From Dicyema japonicum (lineage: Eukaryota > Dicyemida > Rhombozoa > Dicyemidae): DNA of 64,000 nt. Of the stretch, positions 11,566 through 22,261 are shown in pieces. Position numbers and translations under genes: made by a program. How positions within the stretch are numbered: position 1 is the stretch's first letter; each line of letters starts with the position of its first letter. The notes under the pieces were generated by a model. It ran no database searches. It saw only the letters and a program-made list of their open reading frames with translations, and had not been told where the DNA came from. Location: contig RDEW01000001.1 in NCBI GenBank assembly GCA_011109175.1, positions 476,678 to 540,677 of the forward strand, in the 5' to 3' direction.

Positions 11566-11880
11566 TTTGGATTAGTTCACGCAACACGAAACAAAGCAAT
11601 ACAGGTTTTTAAGTTTTGATAATTTATTTAAAATTAATTTTAATATGTTTTTAATTATTTTAATTTTATTACAAATTGATGAGATTTTGTCCTAATAAGA
11701 TGAACAACACGCATAAAGTTTCTTGAAGTTTGCAGCAACTTTTTTTTACTTTAGGAAAGAGATTAAGAAGAGAGACAGTCGAATTAAAGCAAAAAACGAC
11801 ATTTTCCTCTTTAACATATCTGAAAAATCCTCGGGTGATTTTTGACATGCAAATGTTATTTACGCCTTATGTTAAAAGTT
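11566..11880. other. Intergenic, AT-rich; 5' flank of CS gene
   Basis: I see no gene. The - strand just above 11,565 should hold the CS gene promoter, but no clear TATA box stands out. At 11,760-11,840 a short + frame (EIKKRDSRIKAKNDIFLFNI) resembles the coiled-coil ORF1 style of LINEs; this is too weak to call. Confidence 0.3.
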
Positions 11881-13021
11881 GTAGCCAGACACGAAACGAG
11901 GACTAAATGTCTCTCGTGGATGTGAACCTTCCTATGAAGAGTCTTCAGATCTTAGAGCTTAGCAGTTTCATTTTTATCCTAGACAAGTCATAGTTTAGCA
12001 CAGTTGGTAAGGTTGTTCCCGTCTCTCTCAATAATTTTAAGTAATTGTGGCCGTGAAGTAATTCTCCATCTTATAGTTGGCGGTAGTTGAAGTATCCAAC
12101 CGTAGAACATTTCCATAGAGTTTTAACCGGTCTTAGAGGATTATCTCCGACAGTTTTCTGACCTTGTTGAGGAGATCTATTTGTTAAATTCCTTCTTGTC
12201 CTCAATGACAATTTGTAGTCATGGCCAGTTGAGTACCAACTATCTCTAGGAGAAAACATTGTACGTTAGAATCCAAATGCTTCGAATCCTTAATCCGTAT
12301 GAACCAATGGAGGCGCATCGGACAAAATGAAATCTCTGCTTGAGCAAGTTGGGATCACGTTTGTAGTTAGTTTGATGTTATCGTGGTCTTGGAAATTTCC
12401 TTTGACTGATCTTTACGAATACTGACCTTAAGTGCTTCCCTATTAGATTCATGAAAGTGACAGCTATTTTACGCGTACTACTTAATATCCGATGATCTCC
12501 TACAAGTTAGTAAAGTGTAGGTTACGTATCTAACGATCTTTTTTATTATCGTTGGTTTTTTTTCATTTTACGAGACTGAAAGTAAATAATTTCAGTAAAA
12601 ATCTGTTGCGCTAAGTGTCCTCATTTTAGTTGGATATGACTCGTTTCCTTTCTTAGAAAACATTGAATTTTAAAAAATAATTTCAGGTGTCGAATCCTCC
12701 TTGCCTAAATTGGGGGAACTTTGATAAGTCTGTCTTTATGAGTAACTGGACAGTTTGGATCTCATTTTTGATTATTTCCGAATTCAGGTACTTCCCTAAT
12801 TCACGGAACACTTTCTTTCGGAATTAGATTTAATGAAATAATCGTTTGTGGAGTCTCGTGGGTGGTGGTTGTAGATTCTTTATAAAACTATCAAAATACG
12901 TTTAGAATAAACTTCTTTGAAATTCACATGAAAATATTCTGTAGCTCAGAGGTCAACACTTCAGAGGTTGCGTTACCAAGATTATAGAAGACTTGATCCA
13001 AAATCATCGAAAATATCGGTA
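11880..13021. mobile_element. Highly decayed LINE remnants
   Basis: No intact frame is present. Around 12,310-12,360 the + strand has the degraded family J C-terminal block ending in GGGATCACG. The rest reads as broken sequence in mixed orientation and is continuous with the decayed LINE after the SINE at 13,040. Confidence 0.35.
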
Positions 13022-13039
13022 ACTTTGTGAAGAAAGCTT

Positions 13040-13359
13040 AATAATAACAGCCTATTCACGAGAGCCATAATATTTATAGCTCCGCATAGGCAGGACACAC
13101 ACTTTATTTAAGTAAAGAACAGTTAATTTTAACTAATCGTAAAACCAAGGAATGATCTTTACTTCTTTTTTTCTTTTTCTTGTGTGTGGGTCCTTTCTAG
13201 ACAATCCAGTTCCGCAGTGAGTATCCACTGATGACGGCGTCACTCGTCAAACCCTTTTAGCATCGTAAATGCGTGGAACCTTCCACCAGGTGAACAACAG
13301 CAAGAATCGAACCCGTAACCTAAGTCACTTTAGCCCGACACCTAACCACTATGTCACCC
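13040..13359 (-). mobile_element. tRNA-derived SINE, copy 2, with perfect target site duplication
   Basis: This is the same element as at 6,908-7,224, on the - strand. The head lies at the 13,359 end with A box (TGACATAGTGGTTAGG) and B box (GGTTCGATTCTTG); the body runs to a short (TTA)n end at about 13,040. ACTTTGTGAAGAAAGCTT (18 bp) occurs exactly at 13,022-13,039 and 13,360-13,377, a perfect target site duplication, so the ends are secure. Near its 3' end a fold CCTAT-GC-GGAGC ... GCTCT ... ATAGG can form. Confidence 0.9.
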
Positions 13360-13379
13360 ACTTTGTGAAGAAAGCTTTT

Positions 13380-14240
13380 TTAGAATAAATGATAATTGTT
13401 TCCGCGATGGAAGCCAAGAGACTAAAACGTCAGGAGCAAGTGCTCAGAACGAGTTATTCTAGGGTCCTCATTGTTTCTCTGTCGAGGGTAGTCTCCGAAA
13501 GATATCCATCTAGAAGATCTTCTAACCAAAGATATCCAAGGCTTTAGTAGAGATGTGGTCATGTAATGCTTTAACTTGATCTTATCGAGAAGTGGCTGAG
13601 GATTTTCAGCCAATTCACGAAACAAGTTAGTTATGGTCAAAATTATCTTTCTGCAGTTTTTTGTGTGAGTTAGAAAGGATGGTCTGGTTCCGTGTTTCGT
13701 TTAAAATTTTGAGATTACTCATCATGAGGTTATCTTAAACGATGAGAATGGTGAATTCCCAGTGGAGGTGGTCGGATGGTGTGAATTAGTTGCATCCAGT
13801 AATCATTCGAAGAGTTCCATTTGGATACTTTGAAGTTTTTGGATGTTGCAGGCTTAGAGGAATGAGATCCAGGAGGGCTCATGTAGTTCAAGATGGTTCT
13901 GATATATCGTTTGTAGATTATTCTGAAGGTTTACTTGTCCTGGCTGAGATAGAACCGGCCACCTCGCAAGTCTAAGGAATTGAAAGGGGAGGAGAGGTGA
14001 TTGGTTAATAACTAAGACTATGGAATCCAAGTGTGTATGAAGACGGGCTGGGGAAAAGTTAATGTTTCTATCCCTAGACGCGAAGATCAAGTAATCCGCA
14101 TATACCAGCGTATCTTTCAGTTGGGGTATGCTACTCAGGTGGAGTTGAATAAAGCCAGAGAGAGGGCAGACCCTTGAGGGATACCGTGTGGGAAAATAGA
14201 GAAAGAGATTTCTTTGACATAATAATAAAATTCTAGACTA
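13380..14240 (-). mobile_element. LINE family J reverse transcriptase remnant
   Basis: On the - strand, block B survives as GIPQGSALSLALFN (near 14,180), followed by the active-site region YADYLIFASRDRNINF (near 14,080). The usual YADD is YADY here, so a catalytic Asp is lost. The copy is broken by several frameshifts. Confidence 0.6.
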
Positions 14241-14551
14241 TTTGTTCAGATAAAATCAACTTTTTTTTTAATAAAAATATATAATTTAAGCATGTTTGTG
14301 AGTTTAAACGATTAAAAAACAGAATTGTCAATAATAAGATGATTGAATAAAGAAAAACAATCAAATCTATTTAATATGTAGCAATTCGTTGCAGTAACAT
14401 GTTTTTAAAACGACGTGCCTACTCAACCAACAAAGTTAAAATTTTATAGTTCGTTATAAAACATTTTTCATTAAGGATTGTTGCATTCTTGTATTCACAC
14501 AAAAGCTAAATATTAAAAATGATGCTCACTTTCAGTTATTAATTTTTTTTA
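14240..14551. other. AT-rich intergenic sequence
   Basis: Nothing recognisable. Long T and A runs. It is the left flank of the family B insertion that follows. Confidence 0.3.
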
Positions 14552-14587
14552 TCTTTCACTCTTTTTTTTTTTTTAAACAAAAATTTA

Positions 14588-15334
14588 TTAACAATAAAAT
14601 ATTATTTATTAACTATGGGGGAGAGCGGCTGCTGACATCACAGAGTAAGCGTTTCCGCGAACAACTGCGATACCAATTCTTTGCCTCAGCCAGACCGCTT
14701 CCCGCACGTCTTTCTTGCGGTGGGCCAACTTTCCCCGATTTCCTTTAGGAAAGAGGCTGTAATACTTCCAGCCGCACCAGACGTCTCGATTGCTACCGGT
14801 ACAAAACGGTAGCGGTCTTCAATTTCGCCATATTTTTTAATTTTGATTTTCTCGGCCAGATCGGCTGCCGATCCAGCAGACTGCGCCGAGCTGAGCATCA
14901 TCGAGTTCGAGAAAGAGTCCACAACAGTGCAGTCCCATACGAGCGATTTTCCCTCAGTGAACGGAAAGATAGTTAATCCATCCGGTCTTTTCCCATCTCC
15001 GCGGTCCAATCCCACAGGTTCCAATACTGCCGGGAAGCCTGCCGCTTCAAGAGCTCGAAAGACAATGTTGTTCATAGCAGCATGGCGGGGTGCTCTGCCC
15101 GCACTCCTTTTGCACGAGAGCGGGTGCAGCCCTTTGGCATCGACGATCCCTCCACAGCGACATTGGTGTTCGACGCAAACATCAGCTCCCAGGCGTTGTG
15201 CGATTCCAATCCGGAATACAGTCATCGTCCAATAGGGTCCCCATGGAGGAAGACGGGAGTGCATCCAGCCACGCTCCGCTCCATGGTTGGCGGCGGACAC
15301 GAGGCATGCAAGACGATGCTGGTTGGCCTCAGAC
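14588..15334 (-). mobile_element. LINE family B 3' half with nuclease, 5'-truncated
   Basis: The - strand frame 15,342-14,686 encodes the C-terminal third of family B: QHRLACLVSAA, then the zinc motif CRCGG...LHPLSC. The nuclease motif KRPDG...VWDCTVVDS and RYRFVPVAIETSGAAG follow; after a shift it ends GIAVVRGNAYSVMSAAALPHS. The 3' end runs into an AATAAA-rich tail near 14,588. TCTTTCACTCT occurs at 14,552-14,562 and 15,335-15,345, an 11-bp target site duplication, so this is a bona fide 5'-truncated insertion. Confidence 0.85.
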
Positions 15335-15349
15335 TCTTTCACTCTAAAT

Positions 15350-15536
15350 AAAGAATCCCAAAATCACAGAAACTGATTGTGACAAACTTCAGGAGGAAAA
15401 TCCGGCCGAAACTACGGAAACATACAAAAAGGTAGTGTTTTTCAATTTGCAGCGTTTGGATGAGTTCAATTTATCACGTATAAAACTACAACAAAAAATA
15501 GAAGAATTGAATTTAACCAAGAAATTATATAGTTGA
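15350..15536 (+). CDS. Coiled-coil protein fragment, mini-intron gene
   Basis: Two exons, about 15,356-15,431 and 15,453-15,536, join in frame across a 21-nt GT-AG intron. The product is a charged helix: ETTETYKKRLDEFNLSRIKL, then QQKIEELNLTKKL and a TGA. The pattern loosely recalls the C-terminal helix of the splicing factor SPF27/BCAS2, but that is a guess. The 5' side is interrupted by the family B insertion whose duplicated target ends at 15,345, so upstream exons would lie before 14,552 or are lost. Confidence 0.35.
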
Positions 15537-15699
15537 ATGACTAACAATTATATCGACTTTAAATGGGATTTTGGAAACAAAAAGAAAACTACAAAGTCCC
15601 TCTAATTGGCCAACATTTAAATTAGACAATTCTCAAATTGGCTACAAATTAGTTAAAAAACATAAATTTATTTGTACTAATCTTTTTCAATTAATTAAA

Positions 15700-16250
15700 A
15701 AAAGCAGTAACAGCGCTTCCGTGGAGTTATTGAGAAAGAAGCACCCTGCTCCACCACCGAACAAGCGGAACTTGACAATGGTCCCGGAACTTGACAATGG
15801 TCCCTCGTCCTTGGGAGGAATTCGCTGATCAAATCACTTTCAGGATTCCACGGATTTTCAGGGATATCAATATTAGTTCGACATTACAAATGATGCTGCT
15901 CATCCGAGATACGAGACCTTGTACCTCCTTCCCGCAATTACGGCATCTGGCTCGACTCCCGCTCTTTCCAGGAATAATACGTTTATCGAAGTGAACCCAC
16001 AAGGCATCACGCTTTCTTCTAGACATTAAAAATTTAAATAATTTTTTTGATTTTTTAATAATTTAAATCATTGATTTTTTTGATTAAAATCAAATGATCC
16101 GTCTCGCGCCTACAGTTCCACAGCATTGGAAGCAAACTCGCCTCAAAAAGGTGCGAGCCACGGGAGGGACTCTGGTTGAGGCAGAGGCTCTAAATGGCGA
16201 TTATCAGAGGAAACGCCTTCGCCATTCTGTCGCCCTAATTATTGTCTAAA
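15700..16250 (+). mobile_element. LINE family B fragments with an inserted BED-finger piece
   Basis: At 15,715-15,775 the + strand reads SASVELLRKKHPAPPPNK, matching family B just before its reverse transcriptase (LVQKHPPAPADL). At 16,095-16,245 it resumes with the C-terminus (REGLWLRQRL, MAIIRGNAFAIL). The middle of the element is missing, replaced by the BED-finger segment at 15,829-16,026. Confidence 0.55.
15829..16026 (-). pseudogene. BED zinc finger, hAT-type transposase N-terminus fragment
   Basis: The - strand frame starts MSRRKRDALWVHFDKR and continues with RARCRNCGKEVQG...RMSS. The W.hF ... C..C ... H order is the BED finger typical of hAT transposases and their domesticated relatives. 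The expected His/Cys end is spoiled (RMSSIIC), and no catalytic domain follows. It is a relic or a captured fragment. Confidence 0.6.
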
Positions 16251-16326
16251 TTAATTTATTTGTTGTTAATAAAATGGCTGACATTAAAAAAATTAAAATT
16301 TTAAACTAAAAATTTTACCATGTGTT

Positions 16327-16646
16327 CGAAAACTTCTCGTTGCAAGGTTTGATTGTTACCAAAAACTCGAAATTTTTAGATATAAAGATGAGAATAATAC
16401 TACATCGTGCCAAACAATCGCTCACAGATTTTCTGATTTATTTAATATTCGAATTTCAAGAAAAACAGTGATTCCCGAGAGTCCATATTAAAGATGCTTT
16501 GTTAAATGATGCACTAATATCAAATAAAGCACAAAATAATACTGAAAAGTTATCAATTTGTCATTTCAAGAATTCAAAAGGAATTCTTAAAAAGAAATTA
16601 AAAACATTTCTTACAAGATTCAAAAAGACATGGTTTTCGAATGCAT
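16327..16646 (+). pseudogene. Tigger/CENP-B-like HTH remnant
   Basis: The + strand reads CYQKLEIFRYKDENN, then TIAHRFSDLFNIRISRKTV, which fits the first helix-turn-helix of pogo/Tigger transposases and CENP-B. After a frameshift near 16,483 a second segment (LSICHFKNSKGILKKKLKTF) looks like the start of the second HTH. No DDE catalytic domain is visible. Confidence 0.45.
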
Positions 16647-16679
16647 AAATTACACGGGGAAATGATAACTAACAGGATT

Positions 16680-17450
16680 TGTACATCGATCGGGTTTCAA
16701 TTGTTATGTACAAATATGTCTCTTTATTATTTCCAATCAAAGAAAGAATAAAAATTAACCTGCACCATCTTAACGCTTGGATAATAGACAACCGGCTCAT
16801 GGTGAATGCAGAAAAGTCATCCACGTCCTTTTTTACCTCTGACAAAATATTCTGTATCTACATTTGTTCTCTTCCAAGAATATGTCCTAACCTCAGGACT
16901 GAACAGAAGCAACAATCCAGCTACTTCATTCTTTCATAGTAATTTGATTGTTTTGGAGTTATCTTGAATTAAATAATATAAAAGATAATCTGTAACCTAG
17001 TCATGCATTTGACTTGTTATCTCAGCTTGTCTTTCTCTACAAGCATCCCCCATATAGCACATGCGTCATCTTTTCCATGAATATTGTATTGAACAGGGAG
17101 AACTTAATTATATGAACCGAAAGAAGCGTAATAATTTGAGTATCTGCAAAAAAGGGGACATCAGAGAGGCCTTAAAATAATCCCAAATATAGAACATCTC
17201 GTAAACCTCCACCAAAGTCAAGGGTCTTTTAATAAAAATTACTCTTTCAAGCTCCTATATCGTCAGCCAACATTCTCATAGAGTCTTCCGCGGTTTCAAA
17301 TTCCTTTCAGCGTTTAGGTCATTATTCAGTACATCTGGAAGAGTTAATCTTTGTCTTCCACGAACACATCCATGTAAAGAAAACTAATCTATACAAAACA
17401 AATCCAACGCATCTCCCTTACCTAGTAACTACCGTATAGCTATGAAAAAG
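16680..17450 (+). mobile_element. LINE family J reverse transcriptase scraps
   Basis: LHHLNAWIIDNRLMVNAEKS (16,760-16,820) matches the segment after YADD in family J. Around 17,400-17,440, ASPLPSNYRPIAM matches the start of the fingers. The order is reversed relative to an intact element, so these are two copies or a rearranged one. The stretch between them has no recognisable gene. Confidence 0.45.
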
Positions 17451-17639
17451 ACCAAATTTGTTGTTTGGGGTGAAAAATTTCATCAAATATTTATCGACGT
17501 TTAAGACAAAGATAGAATCTGATTCTTTAATAAATTTAATTAAAAGTTTTGATTCGATTTTCAGGGTCATCAATCTCTCTATCACATCTGATTGTTGTTT
17601 CATGAGTTCAAGAGATTGTGAAATGATTCCTATTTCATC

Positions 17640-17890
17640 CCAAGACCTCTGAGAAAGTTCCTATGTTAAGGAGAACTATTCCAACTTCTCCCATTGTGTT
17701 TTCAAGTGTATATCTGTGATGATAGCCAACACATGAAGCACACGGAGAAAGAAAATCAAGGAGCGAAATGTCGGCCGCAAATCTGAGACAAAAGTCACCC
17801 TGAGGATACTTCTTCCAGCCTATATTGTTGAGTCTGACATTGAGAGTAAAGACTTTAGTGTTGAATCGTTGGTGCTTAAGATATCCCAAT
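17640..17890 (-). mobile_element. LINE family B fragment (thumb region)
   Basis: The - strand frame reads RLNNIGWKKYPQGDF...ISLLDFLS, matching KAGWTQCKLPLRYGG...LALPAFLS of the 43-46 kb element. No catalytic motif is included. Confidence 0.5.
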
Positions 17891-18169
17891 GCCTAAAGGC
17901 TGGCAAGAATCTCAGAACGAAAAGTAACTTGGGGTTAAAAGAAAGAAGAATGACACCTGTGAATCAAGATCCTCAGCCTAGTAGAGTCCTTCGAGAAAAG
18001 ATCACTCCTAAGACCCCAGTCATTAAAATAAACTTAAAGGAAAGACGATTCACCAACGTCAGTTATATTTGCATCAGTAAACTGATCTTTATTTTTATTT
18101 ATTAACAGGCTTACAATCTTTGATAAGCCCAGCACAAACAGTAATAACTAATTAATCAAAAAGTCTACT

Positions 18170-18310
18170 GGAGGGTTTTCCACAGCTGCAAGAAATGGAA
18201 GTCTTTCTTTGTTGATTCCGGATGGACTGTTTCTGTAGAAGTGGAAACTGAATGCACTTAACTAGTTGTTTACTTTAACTTCTTTCTCGGTGTATCTGGG
18301 GTTAATAAAT
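18170..18310 (+). mobile_element. LINE family J 3' end fragment
   Basis: A degraded C-terminus is followed by ACTTCTTTCTCGGTG and GGGGTTAATAAATC, nearly identical to the 3' end at 57,800-57,850. Confidence 0.5.
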
Positions 18311-18429
18311 CAATTAAATTATATTTAATCAAAAAAGGAACCCAAGAGAGAACGTCTGCCTGTGCCAACAAATTCCATCCTTCAATAGTTCATCACATTA
18401 GAGCTATCCTCTTGTAATTTTCATCACAC

Positions 18430-19920
18430 GTCCTACCATCGCGGACATCCCTTCATTCTTCGGCGGAGGTTTTCATAATAGTAATTTACACAGGTTGAGA
18501 TGGTCAGAGAGAAAGCAGGAAAGATCTCTTTCAGCAACTGTGTAGTGCCAGAAGTACTTTTTGCCTCACGGACGGGATCTGATTGACGAGAATCGACCTT
18601 CGATGAAAAATCCATCTTTCTAAATTCGAACCCACGACTGTCAGATCCATGTCATCAGACGTTATGTTCATCCAAGGTCTAAGATGATTGATAACGAATT
18701 ACAGATTTCGTCCGACCTCACCCGTAGCATTCAAGATGAGATATTTGATGTGACAGAGACGGAGTACATCAAATCCGTCGTTGCTGCGACTAAGTAGAAT
18801 TCGGCCTTCGTTACGAGAAATCCAAGTTTCCAGAGATTGAACAATAGCCCGCAGGTCTTCTGATGCACCTTGATGTTTAGGCATCAACAAGCAAAAAGTA
18901 TTCAAGTGATGGCAAAACTATCATTATAGGTAAGAAGTCGGAGGGCGGTCCTCATGTCACAGTTTTAAGCCAATTCGTTCCTTGAGACCTGATTCCGGTC
19001 CGACTGAGCTTTTGGAGGGCAAGGTATATCCGAAATCACACGCTTGTCAGAAGAAATCTGCAAATGGAACTTTTATGATGTACCAGATTGATTTTCCAGA
19101 CTGATCTAGCTCTTGTAGCCTCCAAGAAAATATGAGACAAAAAAACATCAACTACTGTCTATCTCAAAATAACAAGAGAAGATCGTTAATAAAACGGCTG
19201 AGGCTGGAAGAGGCCTCTTGTATTTCTGATGTGTGCTCATTTCTATGGAGGTGATTGAGTCTGGGCCCTTGGAGTTTAGTTGCGGGACATTGAGATTGGT
19301 TCTCTGATTTCATCCCAGGTAAATCTAGTCATATAATTTTTCGGTTTAATCCTCTGGTAGTAATTTTGGTTGGATATAGAAGATAATATTTCATTAAAGA
19401 GAATGAGGACTTTGGATGAGTTTCTTTTGACATTATAGATTCTAGAGATATCAGCATTATCCTCGTAAGACTATTACTTTTTTAATCATTTTTTTATTTT
19501 TGTGTTTAAAAGAAAAAAAGAATTTTGCCCATTGTGGCGAATAATTTATCTTCTCCAAGATTGGTGCAATTACCGATGAAATAATCTCTTTGGAAGGCAC
19601 GTGTCGTGATATTCTATTAAAAGCTTTGCATATATCGATAGAGGTGGTTTATGGTTATTAAATTCATTGATAAAATTATTTTAGTCAGGTGGGGGTAGTT
19701 GAATGTTGTGGAAGAAATCCATGTTGTGATTTTGATAGATTGATAAATTGGTAGATGTGGTTAAGCACAAATTTTGGATATGACAAAAAGAAGAAAAATA
19801 GGACAAAAAGATCTTGGATCACGTGAACTTGTTCAATTTCAGAATAGGAATGATTGTTGACTATTTCCATAAGACGGGGATAAATACTTAGTCTAGAGAA
19901 GCAGTGAAAACTTTTTCGAG
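18430..19920 (-). mobile_element. LINE family J, strongly decayed
   Basis: Read from 19,920 downwards on -, it shows STIIPILK and QHGFLPQHSTTPT (near 19,690), SIDICKAFN (block A, near 19,640), and finally the post-YADD segment DLRAIVQSLETW near 18,850. Stops occur in every frame. The YADD block itself is not recognisable. Confidence 0.55.
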
Positions 19921-19924
19921 ACCG

Positions 19925-20189
19925 CTTAGCCCTTTTGGGCAGAGGTAACTAAAAATTCAATTCAGTCCTTTAGATGACTTGTTTGTCATTTTTATTAACA
20001 TCACACTTCCATTATAGTTATTTTAAGTTGGTATATTAATTTGATCTCCTGGTGTTGTGTGCTTTTGTGGTGCGTAATTGTATCGTAAATTGATAATTAC
20101 CTCGGACCTGAACTAAGAATTACCACTGAACCTCATCATGGAGCGACGTAACATCATGGAGCAACACACATTATACTAAAGAGACTGGA
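19925..20189. other. Short intergenic stretch
   Basis: No gene or repeat recognised. Confidence 0.25.
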
Positions 20190-21260
20190 TATGACATGCT
20201 CTTCATGTGGTTGTGGAAATGCACGCAAATATGGGCTTTTATGCTGTCTTGTGGGGACTTTTCCACCTCGGATGTGTAAAGATGTCTCAGCAAACAGAAT
20301 GCTCGCTCTACCTCAATGATGTGGACTTCTCTTCTTGTCGGATCTAAGGAAAGCCATGAAGACTCCAATCAAAATCCAAAAACCCGTCCGGATCCCTACA
20401 GCTACATGTTTGGCCTCTGCAATTGAAGATGCTTTCACGTCCTACGACCAAGAGGCCTGGCTAAAATTCCTCAGTTTCGTCCCACTGGTACTCGGAATTC
20501 TATTTATCGATTCAAAAAAAGATCAACGGAACACAAGAGAAAGAACGACACTCGGGAACTCCCTTTCCTCGAAAATGAAGAACATCCAGGTTTTCAATAC
20601 ACATTGTCTCACCAAGAGGGAAGATGTCCTGAAACCAAAACACCCTGATGCCAATCCTCCGTTTTTTGAGTGGCCCGGACAAACTCCGAGAAAGAGTAAA
20701 TCGTAAGCTTTTTGAAGGCGACGTCCGAGCGCCGTTGCGCGTGTTGCCAGCGACTATATAGTCTTGACCTGCGACGCCTGAAGTGCTCGAACAGCTCAGA
20801 CAAAAAACATCCATTCCCCCGGCAGATTACCGCCCATTCGTGCTCCCGGGAAATGTGCCAAGGACGACCGTCACAGGAGGCGAAGTGTGTTGTGGCATTT
20901 CGTCGTTTGCTGTGAGTAGCAATGAAGGTCTTGATGGCCCGGTCACATCAAGGATCTCACGACTGGGGCTACTGCAGAAGCTTGCTGCAACCTTGTTAAT
21001 CAATTACAAAACTGGTTATACTTATTTTGAACGAAAATATTCCCCCTCAGCAAGGGAGCTTCTTTTCAGCGCATATCTACTGGCCTTCAAAAAACCCGAA
21101 GTTGGGGTCCGCCCTATTTCAGAAAGCTGACAGCCAAAATCACATGCAGTATTGTCTGTCTAAGAATATCTGAAAAATTATCCTCCTCCAACTAGGGAGT
21201 CGGTTTAAAGAACGGACTCTCGTTTCGATTATGAATTTGTTCGGAATCAGACAGACACGT
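20190..21260 (+). mobile_element. LINE family B 5' half, decayed
   Basis: Starts at an ATG (20,192) with a cysteine-rich segment MTCSSCG...ARKYGLLC, the counterpart of the PHD-like finger at 43,190. RIPTATCLASAIED, EAWLKFLSFVPLVLG and later KPEVGVRPIS (near 21,110) line up with the same element. The copy stops at about the LGVG block before catalytic region A. Several frameshifts. Confidence 0.65.
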
Positions 21261-21539
21261 GGCAGTGTGTGTCCCATGCTCTTCTATGGATGAATCGCAG
21301 ATTGTGACGCACGGAGGAAACCAGATGACTCCTAGAACGCGATAAAAATTAAGAAATGACACTGGTTTATTGTTTGCTTAATGAGAATGAGACATCATCA
21401 CAAACTATGGACTTCTTTTGACAAAACTGAACTCAGTGGTCCCCGTCGGATCGTTTATTTCTTCACGAGCTACGAATACCTAGGTATAGAATATCCCTAA
21501 GAAGGGAAGTCTATTTTAAATCAAAAAAATTATAGGCCG

Positions 21540-21800
21540 ATTAGCTTTATTTGTAATATTTCAAACTTGAAATATAGAAAAAATGATTTCGATTGATTAT
21601 CAAAATATATTTAAGACGAACAGTTTCTTCTGGAGGATCAGTGATGTTACCACTGTTATGAAGGGATGCACTATAAAACTGGAGGAGCATTCGTTCAGTT
21701 TTGTGACTGAAAGATTCGACACCCTTCAAATTCATCTCTTGGGAGATAAAGTCTTTGTTTAACGCAAGTGCATGTAGTTGTCCCTAAGAATTTGGCTGAT
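21540..21800 (-). mobile_element. LINE family A fragment
   Basis: On -, short pieces in different frames match the 5,700-5,500 region of family A copy 1: ILRDNYMH (for VLRENHVH), RLYLPRDEF (for RLYLPRDKF) and SERMLL-like sequence. This explains an otherwise gene-like open frame at 21,547-21,735. Confidence 0.5.
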
Positions 21801-22261
21801 ATTTTGTCGACATGTTAAAATTTTTCAATTCAATGTTGAAAGTGCATATTGCTATAAAAAAGTTTACCGAGTTTAAATTTTTGATTGGCGCAAATGTTTT
21901 TTCTTAGATCTTCATAATTTCTCTAAAAAATTTTTATTCTAAAACTGTAATTATTCGATCTTGTTACTTTCGTAATACATTTTACTTTAGTCTCTAATGA
22001 ATTGATGGGTAAATGTCGGTAAAAGAGAGTTGTTTGTTATGAGTTCTATGTGACAAATAAAAATTATGTTGTAGTGAATAACTCCAGATGACAGTCTTTA
22101 TTAAAGCTTTGTTGATTTGGATTTTTAGAAGGTAAAAGTTATGATGGATGAAGGGAATAATAATAAGTTTAATATTGAACTTTAATGTTATGACGATATA
22201 AATGAATTATTACAAAAATATAATGCGTTAAGTATATTATTCAGTAATTAAAAGTATTGGC
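21801..22261. other. Intergenic region upstream of the adhesion GPCR
   Basis: AT-rich. It may hold further 5' exons and the promoter of the + strand receptor gene, but none could be fixed. Confidence 0.3.

Noticed and set aside
11760-11840. LINE ORF1-like frame
   Set aside because: Fewer than 30 codons with weak similarity; not enough to call.
14843-15235. A 130-codon + frame
   Set aside because: Opposite strand of the family B nuclease in a copy with clear target duplication.
21547-21735. A gene-like open frame on - (62 codons)
   Set aside because: Pieces in adjacent frames match the family A LINE (RLYLPRDEF, ILRDNYMH), so it is a decayed transposon, not a host gene.
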